Positions 34,410 to 44,800 of a stretch of 54,906 bases of DNA are shown piece after piece. The notes beneath the pieces were generated by a model. It made no database searches and was not told the DNA's origin. It saw nothing but the letters and a program-made list of their open reading frames with translations. Each line of letters starts with the position of its first letter. Positions within the stretch are counted from its first letter, which is position 1. Source of the stretch: Desulfobacteraceae bacterium (lineage in GTDB: Bacteria > Desulfobacterota > Desulfobacteria > Desulfobacterales > UBA5616). The DNA is taken from the NCBI GenBank assembly GCA_013791935.1, contig VMSV01000002.1:1-54906 (forward strand), in the 5' to 3' direction. Made by a program: the position numbers and the translations under genes.

Positions 34410-37400
34410 AACGGGAGAAAGACAGACTGCATAAAACCTTGGTGATCGGGGCAACGCCGGCAGGTATCGCCGCCACCAGCAAACTGGGAGAAATCGGTAT
34501 TCCGGTGATCTTGATCGATTCCTGCGAGGACCTGGATCAGAAGCTCGCCTCGGAAGAATGGCGCCTGAATTCAGGAACACCGTTTAATTTTGCCCATCGT
34601 CCGAGCTTGATCCGCATTCTGAGGAATCCGGCGATTGATTGTATCCTGCCGGCGCAAATAGAATCAATAAAACACAGCTCCCAGGGATTCCGGGTAAAAA
34701 TCCGCAAACAGGCCGTTTATGTGGATTCAAAATCCTGCACCCTTTGCGGACGATGCCTGGAGATCTGCCCCGCTTCCAACTCCCCGGGGCAGAAAGCCGT
34801 TCATCTGAACAGCCGATTGCAACTTCCGGGAAGAGCCGTCATCGACAAACGACAGGAACCACCCTGCCAGACAGGGTGCCCCTTGGGGGTAAATGCCCAG
34901 GGATACATCACCTTGAGCAAGGCCGGAAGATATGCCGAAGCTTTGGACCTTATCCGAAAAGACAATGTGCTTCCCGGCATCTGCGGCCGAATCTGCACCC
35001 ATCCCTGTGAAGCCGAATGCCGAAGAAAAGATCTGGATGAGGCTGTGGCCATTCGGGATATCAAGCGGTTTATCGCAGATTATGAGCTTTCCCGGCCGGA
35101 AGGCAAGATATCCATTGAACCTGAATTAAAGGACAAACCCGAACGATCTGAAAAAATAGCCATTATCGGTTCTGGCCCGGCAGGGCTTGCCGCAGCGGCG
35201 GACCTTGCCCGGCTCGGGTATTCCGTCACCGTTTTTGAAAAAGAAGCCCATCCCGGAGGTCTCTTACGTTACGCTGTGGGAAGCCACCGACTGCCCAGAA
35301 ACATCCTGGATCATGAAATCAAATATATTGAATCCCTGGGGGTCAATTTCATCGTGAATCACCCCGTGAATTTGACAAATGATCTTTCCCCCATGATGAA
35401 GAAGTTTGATGGTGTTCTGCTGGCCACAGGATCCTGGGCGGATCGTAAGCTTCAAGTGCCAGGGGAGGATCTCAATGGCGTGGAAGGCTGTCTCTCCTTT
35501 TTAAACCGGATTTACAGGGAGGATATCACTTCCCTGAAAGAAAAAACCGCCGTCATCGGGGACGGCAATGCAGCGTTCGATCTGGCCAGAACCTTAAAAC
35601 GCATGGGTTCCGATGTCACACTGATTTCCTGGTTCCCAAAGGATCTTATTCCCGCCGACCCTGAGGAAATCAAAGCGGCAGAAGAAGAAAACATCCCCCT
35701 TCTTTCCAGCCGGAGGGTTTCTGAATTTATCGGGGAAAAAGGGCGCCTGGAAAACCTGGTCCTTCTGCCGACAAAACCCGGACCTGCCGGAGAGGATGGG
35801 ATTCCATGGCCAGTGACGGTGAAAGGGGGCAAGCCCGAAGTAGTAAAATTCGACAGGGCTTTTGTGTCCATCGGCCAGACCGGTCATTTAACTGGCGGTC
35901 AACTTAAACCGGGATTCACCGTTTCCGATAACGGCTTGGTTGTGGCGGATGACAAAGCTCAAACGGCTGTTCATGGACTTTATGCCGCAGGAGACGGCAC
36001 CACCGGCCCGACCTCTGTTGTCAAGGCCATGGCCGACGGCAGGAAAGCCGCTCGGAACATCCATTTATCTCTATCAGGAGAATCCATTCCCGACATTCGG
36101 ACCGCAAGACCTTCGAACAAAAATTACCCGGACATCCCCGGGGATATTCCGTCCATGACTCGTCCCTTCATGTCCGAAAATCAGCCATCCAAACGAAGGG
36201 GCAATTTTGAGGAAGTGACCCTGGGCCTCAGCGAATCCCAGGTTACCTTCGAAACCGGCCGGTGCCTGCAATGCGGCGTGTGCTCTCAATGCATGGAATG
36301 CGTGGATGTCTGCGAAGCGATCAAGGCCATTCGACATGATGATACGGATCAAATCCTCACGGAACATGCCGGCGTCATTATTATCGCTGATCCGGACATG
36401 GCACCCTCCATTCAGGGAGACGACGTCATCCGGGCCTATGGCCCAAAAATGGCCAAAACGGATATCAACGCCATGATTCTCAGAGGCCATGACGCTGCTG
36501 CCAAAGCCATGGTCTTACTGGGCGGAACGTCGCAACGCCCCAAAGGACGCGGCATTTCCTTCCATACCCCAGATCCCGGACTTTCCGATATTGTTCGAGT
36601 GGGGATATTCGTATGCCGATGCAATGACTCCCTCGGTTGGATGGAGGAGATGACGGAACATCTGCAAACCCTTGCTTTACAGGAAGATATCGTCCATGTG
36701 GAGGCCCTGTCTTCAGCCTGTATCGAAAACCAGTCGGCAAGACTGGTGAGAACCATTCGAGAAAAAGGCATTACCCGGGTGGTGCTGGCCTCCTGCGTTT
36801 GCTGCCCCTTGAATTTCGTTTGCAGCGCTTGTTCGGACCAGAGAAGCCGGTTGAAAAGCGCTCTGTTCACAGCCACCGGAATCAGCCGGTCCATGGTGGA
36901 AACGTGCAATCTTCGGGGAGAAGTCCTTCGCCACGTTCGAAAAAACCCTGAAACCGCCCTGGCTGGTTTCAAGGGATTGATGGACCGCTCCATCACCCGG
37001 GCAAAGATGCTGAAACCCCTCCCCTCCCTGGTTCGAAACTACAATTTCGCCACCGCCGTAATCGGAGATTCTGAAGCTTCCGTTGCTGGAGCCATCACAC
37101 TTGCCGAAGCCGGGCTTGAAGTCTTTCTGTTTAGATCCGGGGAAACCCCTTTCCCGAATCTTCGAGATTATCCAACCATTACCCTGTTCAGGCGATCCGT
37201 TGTTAATTCCATCAGCGGAACCCTGGGGGACTTTCACCTGAAAGTACAGTCGGATGATTTTGAACAGACGGTTCAGGTGGGATCGGTGATTCTGGGGGAA
37301 AAATCCAGAACCCGAACACCCTATATCCACCAGGAAAATCTGCCCAGCAGAATGGTGGCCTCAACCACACAGTCCGAGGGCGTTACGGGACTGCCTTTTT

Positions 37401-37780
37401 TCGCGCCGGGGGCAACCTCCATCAAAGGGCTTTACCTCGCCGACCCCACCGGAATCAGCGTTTCCAAACGCATCAAGGGAACGGCTGCTGCCATGGCCGT
37501 TGCCGCCATCATGCCGAGAAGCCCGCGCCAAAACAAGGGATTTACCGTGGTCATCGATCAGGAGATATGCAGGGGTTGCGGCCGGTGCATCAATATCTGC
37601 GCCTATCAGGCTGTTACATTGCACCGGAACAATGCGGACGGATGGCATGCCCGCGTGGATGAAGCCGTCTGCAAGGGGTGTGGCAGCTGCACCTCGGTAT
37701 GTCCGTCCAATGCAGCGGACAGTCCCTATCGGGATCAGCTTTTTCTTGAAAGAACTTTGAAAGAAGTTTTGGCCGTATGA
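34406..37780 (+). CDS. Giant flavoprotein: GltD-like NAD(P)H domain fused to HdrA-like domain and ferredoxin clusters
   Basis: A 1124-residue protein with this order: a small nucleotide-binding start (LVIGATPAGIAATSKLGEIG); a cluster motif CTLCGRCLEICPAS; a GltD-like unit (CQTGCPLGVNAQGYI, CGRICTHPCEAECRR, IIGSGPAGLAAAADLARLGY, the NAD(P)H-binding AVIGDGNAAFDLARTLKRMG, and YAAGDGTTGPTSVVKAMADG); CLQCGVCSQCMECVDVC; an HdrA-like N-terminal region (VGIFVCRCNDSLG, VVLASCVCCPLNFVCSACSD); a degenerate FAD site (VIGDSEASVAGAITLAEAGL); and two ferredoxin motifs (CRGCGRCINIC, CKGCGSCTSVC). I infer that it oxidises or reduces NAD(P)H and passes electrons to the Hdr modules. It overlaps korC and the next gene by ATGA. 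Confidence 0.85.
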   Translation: MKREKDRLHKTLVIGATPAGIAATSKLGEIGIPVILIDSCEDLDQKLASEEWRLNSGTPFNFAHRPSLIRILRNPAIDCILPAQIESIKHSSQGFRVKIRKQAVYVDSKSCTLCGRCLEICPASNSPGQKAVHLNSRLQLPGRAVIDKRQEPPCQTGCPLGVNAQGYITLSKAGRYAEALDLIRKDNVLPGICGRICTHPCEAECRRKDLDEAVAIRDIKRFIADYELSRPEGKISIEPELKDKPERSEKIAIIGSGPAGLAAAADLARLGYSVTVFEKEAHPGGLLRYAVGSHRLPRNILDHEIKYIESLGVNFIVNHPVNLTNDLSPMMKKFDGVLLATGSWADRKLQVPGEDLNGVEGCLSFLNRIYREDITSLKEKTAVIGDGNAAFDLARTLKRMGSDVTLISWFPKDLIPADPEEIKAAEEENIPLLSSRRVSEFIGEKGRLENLVLLPTKPGPAGEDGIPWPVTVKGGKPEVVKFDRAFVSIGQTGHLTGGQLKPGFTVSDNGLVVADDKAQTAVHGLYAAGDGTTGPTSVVKAMADGRKAARNIHLSLSGESIPDIRTARPSNKNYPDIPGDIPSMTRPFMSENQPSKRRGNFEEVTLGLSESQVTFETGRCLQCGVCSQCMECVDVCEAIKAIRHDDTDQILTEHAGVIIIADPDMAPSIQGDDVIRAYGPKMAKTDINAMILRGHDAAAKAMVLLGGTSQRPKGRGISFHTPDPGLSDIVRVGIFVCRCNDSLGWMEEMTEHLQTLALQEDIVHVEALSSACIENQSARLVRTIREKGITRVVLASCVCCPLNFVCSACSDQRSRLKSALFTATGISRSMVETCNLRGEVLRHVRKNPETALAGFKGLMDRSITRAKMLKPLPSLVRNYNFATAVIGDSEASVAGAITLAEAGLEVFLFRSGETPFPNLRDYPTITLFRRSVVNSISGTLGDFHLKVQSDDFEQTVQVGSVILGEKSRTRTPYIHQENLPSRMVASTTQSEGVTGLPFFAPGATSIKGLYLADPTGISVSKRIKGTAAAMAVAAIMPRSPRQNKGFTVVIDQEICRGCGRCINICAYQAVTLHRNNADGWHARVDEAVCKGCGSCTSVCPSNAADSPYRDQLFLERTLKEVLAV

Positions 37781-39408
37781 CAAGGGGCAACCCTTCCATA
37801 AAAGGAGTGAAAAAAGACACCACCATGAGCGATTTTAATATCATTTTATTCTTATGCAACTGGGGACCCCATTCGGCCTATCAGACCCTTCAGGACCAAT
37901 GCGCTGATATACCCGATGAGATTCGAATGATCCGGATTCCCTGCACGGGAAGAATCAGCAAATCCCTTTTGTTCAAATCCTTTGAAATGGGCGCGGATGG
38001 CGTGGCCCTCATGGGGTGCAACCCCGGTTCCTGCCGCTACGGAACCGGAACGCAAGTGGCCGGAAACAATATTATCGACACTCGAAATATTCTTGAAATT
38101 CTCGGCATTGGCAAAGAACGACTTCGTCATGCCACCTTTTTCCCCGATGACACCAAAGGTGTTCTGGATTTTTTAACGACCTTCTCAAAAGATATCAAGG
38201 CCTTGGGAAAATCACCGGTCATGCAGCAAAAAGAAACCGTAGCCCCTGTTCATACGGAAAAAACGTTAAGCGAAATCATTGCAGCTCATGATGTATATGC
38301 CTGCCAGGATTGCGGAAAATGCTCCTCAGCCTGCCCCCTGACCCTTGCCGGGAAATCCTTCTCACCCCGGTCACTTGCCAATTCGCTGATCGCAGGAGAT
38401 ACCCGGTCGCCGGAGGTCATTGAAGGCATATGGTCCTGCCTCACCTGCGGCCTTTGCTACGACCGATGCCCATCGGCCGTCAATTTTCCTTCTTTCATCA
38501 AAGATATTCGCTGTTTGATTTCCCAAGATCAAAACACCTCCAGGGAGAGTCACGGCGGTTTTTTCCATTCCCTGATGCGAACCATGGCTTCCAAGAAGGT
38601 TTTGCCGAAACGTTATTCTGAATTGCCCGGGGATATTAAACTGGACCCGAAGAGCAAAATCCTTTTCTTCGGAGGCTGCGCGCCCTATTTTGACATGTTT
38701 TTCAGGCAAACCCTTGGTGTCCAGACATCAAATATTCTTACCGACAGTCTTCGGCTTCTGAATTTTTTTGATATTCAACCCAGGATTCTGGAAAACGAAA
38801 AATGCTGTGGCCACGACCTTTTGTGGTCCGGGGACAAGGAACATTTCATCCGCCTGGCCGGACTGAACGTCCAAACCCTGAATGATCTGGGGATTGAACA
38901 GGTGGTGACGGCCTGCCCCGAATGCCATCACACCCTGGCCCATGACTATGCCGGGCTGGGTTTAAATTCCGATATCAAAATAACCCATATTTACGACCTT
39001 TTGGAGAATGAAATCAACAAAGGGGCCGTGGGCTTCAAGAAAATCCACAAGAACATCACGTATCAAGATTCCTGCCGCCTGACCCGATTTGAAGACCAGG
39101 GAAGTCTTCCCAGAAAGCTCATTAATAGACTTAAGCCCGATGCTTTCAATGAAATGCAGGAAAGTAACCGAGGAGCCATATGCTGCGGGAACAGCGCCTG
39201 GGTGGGTTGTGATGCTTACAGCAAGGCCCTTCAAGTCAAGCGACTGAAGCAAACCCGGCAAAACGGCAATGATCTTCTGGTGACATCATGCCCCAAATGC
39301 CAGATTCATCTTCGATGCGCCATGGAAGATCCTTTTCTGGGAGAAGAATTGAAAATAGATATGATAGATCTTACCGGTATCATGGCAAAAACCATCTACT
39401 GGACTTAA
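37777..39408 (+). CDS. MvhD-HdrC-HdrB fusion protein
   Basis: A 543-residue fusion. The first 150 residues are MvhD/FlpD-like (IILFLCNWGPHSAY, IPCTGRISKSLLFKSFEMGA, MGCNPGSCRYGTG), holding a [2Fe-2S]-type site. Next is an HdrC-like part with CQDCGKCSSACPLT and CLTCGLCYDRCPSA. The last 260 residues are HdrB-like with two cysteine-rich CCG domains (FFGGCAPYFD, EKCCGHDLLWSG, ACPECHHTLA; DSCRLTRFEDQ, ICCGNSAWVG, SCPKCQIHLR), the place of the non-cubane [4Fe-4S] clusters that act on disulfide in HdrB. The start codon overlaps the stop of the giant flavoprotein (ATGA); ATG 37825 is an alternative. Confidence 0.88.
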   Translation: MTRGNPSIKGVKKDTTMSDFNIILFLCNWGPHSAYQTLQDQCADIPDEIRMIRIPCTGRISKSLLFKSFEMGADGVALMGCNPGSCRYGTGTQVAGNNIIDTRNILEILGIGKERLRHATFFPDDTKGVLDFLTTFSKDIKALGKSPVMQQKETVAPVHTEKTLSEIIAAHDVYACQDCGKCSSACPLTLAGKSFSPRSLANSLIAGDTRSPEVIEGIWSCLTCGLCYDRCPSAVNFPSFIKDIRCLISQDQNTSRESHGGFFHSLMRTMASKKVLPKRYSELPGDIKLDPKSKILFFGGCAPYFDMFFRQTLGVQTSNILTDSLRLLNFFDIQPRILENEKCCGHDLLWSGDKEHFIRLAGLNVQTLNDLGIEQVVTACPECHHTLAHDYAGLGLNSDIKITHIYDLLENEINKGAVGFKKIHKNITYQDSCRLTRFEDQGSLPRKLINRLKPDAFNEMQESNRGAICCGNSAWVGCDAYSKALQVKRLKQTRQNGNDLLVTSCPKCQIHLRCAMEDPFLGEELKIDMIDLTGIMAKTIYWT

Positions 39409-39427
39409 TTTTAATTGAGGAAAACCA

Positions 39428-41875
39428 ATGGAAGCAACCAAGAAAATCAACATCACTGAAGCAGACAAAAAAGAATCCAAAATAGGCGTTTATGTCTGCC
39501 ACTGCGGCCTGAACATCGCCCAGACCGTGGATTGCCCCGGGGTATCCCGAATGGCGTCCAACCTTGAGAATGTCTTTGTTTCAAAGGATATCCGGTATGC
39601 CTGTTCTGAACCGGGCCAGAAAGAAATCCGGGACGATATTTTGGAACACGGCCTGGATCGGGTTGTGATGGCCTCCTGCTCCCCCAGGCTCCATGAACCC
39701 ACATTCCGGCAGATGATGGAGGATGCCGGACTAAACCCTTTCCTCCTGGAAATGGCCAATCTTCGGGAGCAGTGCAGCTGGGTCCACATGCATGACCATG
39801 AAGGAGCCACGGAAAAAGCCTTTGACCTGGTTAAAATGGCAGTTTCAAGGTCCAGGTCTTTGGAGCCCCTGTTTGCGGAAACCGTTCCGTTGACCAAGAG
39901 GGCGATGATCATCGGCGGCGGGGTTGCCGGTATACAGTCGGCCCTGGATCTTGCGGATTCCGGCTATGATGTGGTGCTGGTGGAAAAAAAGCCCTCCATC
40001 GGCGGCATCATGGCCCAGTTGGACAAAACCTTTCCCACCATGGATTGCAGCATCTGAATCCTCGGGCCGAAAATGACGGATGTCGGTCGACATCCCAAAA
40101 TTACACTTCACACCCTTTCCGAAGTGGTGGAAGTCAAAGGCTATGTGGGCAATTTCAAAGTGAAAGTTCTGAAAAAAGCCCGGTATGTGGATGAAGCCCA
40201 GTGTACTTCCTGTGGCGAATGCGTCAAGGTTTGCCCGGTAGTGCGTCCGGATGAGTTCAACCTGGGACTTTCCTCCAGAAAGGCCATTTATTCACCTTTT
40301 CCCCAGGCGGTTCCTGCGGCCTACGCCATCAACATCAATGAATGTTTAGGACACAATCCCTCGGTCTGCTCAAAATGCCTGGATGTCTGTGAAAAGAAAT
40401 GCATCAATTTTCACATGTCCGACGAAGAAATCGTTGAAGAAGTGGGGGCCATCATCGTGGCCACGGGTTTTACCCCCTATGATCCAAGGGAAATGGATGA
40501 ATACGGCTATACACGATTTGAAAATGTTCTCACCAGCCTGGAATTTGAACGTCTAGTCAATGCCGGAGGCCCGTCAAAAGGTGAACTGATCAGGCCTACG
40601 GATCTCGCGACCCCCAAATCCGTGGGTTTTATCCAATGCGTGGGATCACGGTCCGCTGCCAAGGGTGGTGAGTACTGCTCCAATACCTGCTGTATGAATA
40701 CCATAAAAAGCACCCTGGTGATCAAGGAGCATTACCCGGATGTGGAAGTCAAAGTATTCTACATCGATATTCGGGCCTTCGGCAAAGGTTTTGAGGATCT
40801 TTACAAACGTAGCAAACGCCAGGGAGTGAAGTATATTCGTGGACTTCCGGGATCTACGGAGGAACTTGCGGATCAAAGCATTCGAATTGCCGTGGAGGAT
40901 ACGGTTTCCGGCAAAGTGGAATTCCATGACCTGGAAATGCTGGTCCTGGCTATTGGCTCCCAGCCCAATAAATCCAACCGGAAGATTCAGGAAATGCTGG
41001 GGCTCCAGCTGACCCCGGACGGTTTCTTTTTAGAGGCCCATCCCAAGCTTCAACCCGTGGACGCGGCCACCCGGGGAGTATTTTACGCCGGATGTGCCGA
41101 GGGTCCCAAAGACATCAAGGAATGCGTGACCCAGGCTTCCGCTGCCTCTGGTCGGGCCATTCGCCTGATGCACAAAGGGGAAATCATCACTGAGCCCATC
41201 ACGTCCGTGGTCATAGCCGAAAAATGTAAGGTCTGCGGCATCTGCGCTGACGTCTGCCCCTACAACGCCATCAAGGTGGACAAGCAGAAGAAGACCCCGG
41301 CGGTGGTGAATTCTGCAGCCTGCGCCGGGTGCGGCACCTGTGCCGCGGAATGCCCTTTTGACGCCATTTCCATGAACCACTTCACGGACACCCAGATCCT
41401 CAATCAGGTCAACGCCATGCTGGATACCCGGCCGGATTCGAAAATTCTGGTATTCGCCTGCAACTGGTGCTCCTATGCCGGAGCGGATTATGCAGGCGTT
41501 TCCAGGCTCCAATATCCGCCCAATGTCCGAATCATTCGGACCATGTGCTCCGGACGAGTGGATGAAGACTTCATCTGGGAAGGGTTTGAAAAAGGCGCTC
41601 CGGTGATTCTGGTTTCAGGATGCCATTTCGGCGACTGCCATTATATCGATGCCAACCACTGGACGGAAAAACGGGTTCTGAAAGTCAAGGAGAAGATGGA
41701 AAAACTGGGGATCCGTTCCGAACGCCTGCAGCTCAAATGGATTAGTGCGGCTGAAGGCATCATCTTCGCCAAGTTCATGAAAAAAATGGAGGCCCTGAGG
41801 CAAACGGTATCCCACAAGGAAATCGCCGAAACCATTGCCATTTTGAAAAACAGCCGAAAGAAAAAAGCGTCATGA
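39428..41875 (+). CDS. hdrA: HdrA-MvhD fusion selenoprotein, TGA at 40055-40057
   Basis: Read through a TGA at codon 210 this is an 815-residue HdrA. The N-terminal part has [37 protein letters not shown] and the FAD site [20 protein letters not shown]; the TGA lies in [20 protein letters not shown], exactly where HdrA proteins have Cys (DCSxCILxPKM). Downstream: [46 protein letters not shown], two ferredoxin motifs ([22 protein letters not shown]) and a C-terminal MvhD/FlpD part ([44 protein letters not shown]). HdrA bifurcates electrons at FAD; Sec forms are known. TGAGGAAAA precedes the start. Not a pseudogene: both halves are intact and in one frame. Confidence 0.93.
40055..40095 (+). promoter_or_regulatory. 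SECIS element of hdrA
   Basis: The UGA is at 40055-40057. Twenty nt further, GGAUGUC (40078-40084) pairs perfectly with GACAUCC (40089-40095) around the loop GGUC. A G-starting apical loop and a spacing of 27 nt from the UGA agree with bacterial SECIS elements. Confidence 0.8.
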
Positions 41876-41879
41876 TCTG

Positions 41880-44800
41880 ATGAAGTACATTGCCGATTTT
41901 CATGTTCATTCAAAATATTCCAGGGCCACGGCGAGAAACCTTGATCTTGAGCATCTCTATATCGCTGCCCGGATCAAAGGGATCACCGTGGTGGGAACCG
42001 GGGATTTCACTCACCCGGCCTGGTTTGGGGAAATACTTGAGAAACTGGAACCTGCGGAACCCGGCCTGTTCAAATTAAAGGAAAGCCTTACCGGAGAATG
42101 TGACCGTCAGGTCCCGGAGTCCTGCAAAGGCCCGGTGCGATTCATCCTGACCACGGAAATCAGCAATATCTACAAAAAAAACGACCGAACCCGTAAAAAT
42201 CACAACCTCCTCTTTCTTCCGGACCTGGAGGATGCGAAAAGGCTGAACGCAAGGCTTGAGACCATCGGGAACATTCGTTCCGACGGCAGGCCGATTTTGG
42301 GCCTGGATGCAAGGCATCTTCTTGAAATTCTTCTTGAAGAAAGCCCGGAAGGTTTTCTGGTGCCGGCCCATATCTGGACTCCCTGGTTTTCCATGCTGGG
42401 CTCAAAATCCGGTTTTGATTCCATTGAAGAATGCTTTGAAGATCTTTCCTCTGAAATTTTTGCCGCAGAAACCGGCCTTTCTTCAGACCCGCCCATGAAC
42501 CGGCGGTTATCCTCCCTGGATCGCATCACCCTGATCTCCAATTCCGATGCCCACTCCCCTTTCAATCTGGGGAGGGAGGCCAACCGTTTCCATACGGACC
42601 TTTCTTTTCATGGAATCAAAAAGGCTCTAAAAACCGGAAACCCTGAAGAATTCTTGGGAACTTTTGAATTCTACCCGGAAGAAGGAAAATATCATTTTGA
42701 CGGCCATCGAAAATGTGGAATTTGTTTTGATCCACGAAAGAGCATAAGCCATAAAGGGCTTTGCCCGGAATGCGGTAAGCCCCTGACCCTTGGCGTTCTC
42801 TATCGGGTGGAAGAGCTTGCGGATCGAAAACCCGAAGAAATTCTCAAGACCAACCAGGATTATGCGAGTCTCATTCCCCTTGCCAGCATTCTTTCCGATC
42901 TCCTCGGGGTGGGACCCAAGTCGGGGAAAGTCATGGAATCCTACAACCATGCCATTCAAACATGGGGCCCGGAGCTGACCATCCTCCATGAATTGCCCAT
43001 AGATGATCTTCATTCCTCAAAAATTCCTCTGCTGGGCGAAGCGGTTCTCCGAATGCGTGAGGGTCGGATTGATTTCCTGCCGGGGTATGACGGCGAATAT
43101 GGAAAGGTGAATATTTTTACCCCTGAAGAAAGACAAAGTTTTTCGGACCAGAAACCCCTCTTTCGAGGTCTTACAAAAAATACCCCACGGAACAAAAAAC
43201 CCGAAGCCCCAATGCCCAAGGCCACAAAGCATCCGAAAGCTGGTCCGAAAACCGTCCCACCGAAATCCATCAAGTTGGAGACACCGGATATTCCCCCGAA
43301 AGCAGTCTTATTCTCCCCGGACACCCCTTTGGATATCCTGGCCGATCTCAATGACAAGCAGCAGGCGGCGGTGAGGCACGGTGAAACCCCGCTTTTGATC
43401 TCAGCCGGTCCCGGCACGGGAAAAACCAGAACCATTACCTACAAAATGGTCCATCTCATATCGGCAAAAAATATCCCGCCTGAAAACATTTTGGCGGTAA
43501 CGTTCACCAACAAGGCGGCTCAGGAAATGAAAGAAAGGCTCGCCGCTTTGTTGAAAAACAATCAAGACCTGCCGGAAGTCAACACCTTTCATGGATTCTG
43601 CAACAATCTTTTGTTCGAGTGTTCCAAACAAACCCAAACCACGGCCCATACTCTGATTGATGATGAAGATCAGCTCTTCATGATTTCCCGAGCGGTGGAA
43701 GTTGCCGGATTAAAAAAACCGCAAAGCCTGTCCCATGAGAAGATCAGGAGTTTCGTTGCCACGGCAAAGCAACAAATGCTTAATCCGAAAAGCGACCTCT
43801 CCGAAATCCTCCCCGAAGAGTATCGGAACACCTTCCCCCTGATCTACGGGAAGTACCAGGAGCTCCTGAATATCCAAGGTTTGATGGATTTTGAAGACCT
43901 GATCTTTCACACGGTGTGGCTTATGGAAACCCCTGAACACCCATACAGGAAATACGTCAAGACATATTCTCACGTTTTCGTGGATGAGTATCAAGATCTG
44001 AATCACGGGCAATACCGAATCATCAAAGCCCTTTGTCCCACGGGTGAAAATCTTTGCGTAATCGGTGATCCGGACCAGTCCATTTATGGGTTCAGAGGGT
44101 CCGATCCTGCCTATTTCAAAGCATTCATGATGGATTTTCCAGGGGCTGAGCAAATCACCCTGGACCGAAATTACCGCTCCTGTGAAACCATTTTAAAAGG
44201 GTCCAAGCAAATCCTGGGAAAAAACAGGGAGAATCCCGAAGAACTGAAACTCTATTCCGGCATTCAGGGTGTAAAAACGCTGGGAGTGATCTCCTCTCCA
44301 ACGGAAAAAAGTGAGGCGGTAAGCATTGGCAAACGAATCGAACAACTGGTGGGTGGCCTGGGTTTCCATTCCATGGATTTTGGTTTAAAAGGCGAGCCAT
44401 CCCATGGCAGGGAAAGAAGTTTTTCCGATTTCGCCCTTTTATACAGGACCCAAAGCCAGGGCAGGATATTGGCGGACGCATTGATGAAAGCCAACATTCC
44501 GTGCAGAATGGCCAGCAGAAGCGCCATGTTCAATCTAAAAGGCATCCGGGAGCTGATCTCCTTTTTACGATTGATGGAGGACAAAGGGACCCTGACTGAT
44601 TTGGAAAGGATCGGAAGACTCCCGAACTCAGGTCTTGGGTTAAAAGCCCTGGAATCTTTCAAGTCATGGTTTTTTCAAAACTCCATGACCGTGAGTGAAG
44701 CCCTGACCCATGTAAGACGCCTTCCCGTGGAATCTATTCCACCATCCTTCCAGGCGAAACTTGATCGTTTTGCAGGAATGCTTTCTAAAACCAGGGAAAC

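Noticed and set aside
39428..40073. HdrA as a frameshifted or nonsense-mutated pseudogene
   Set aside because: The two parts are in the same frame, the TGA sits exactly at a conserved cysteine, and a SECIS-like hairpin follows.
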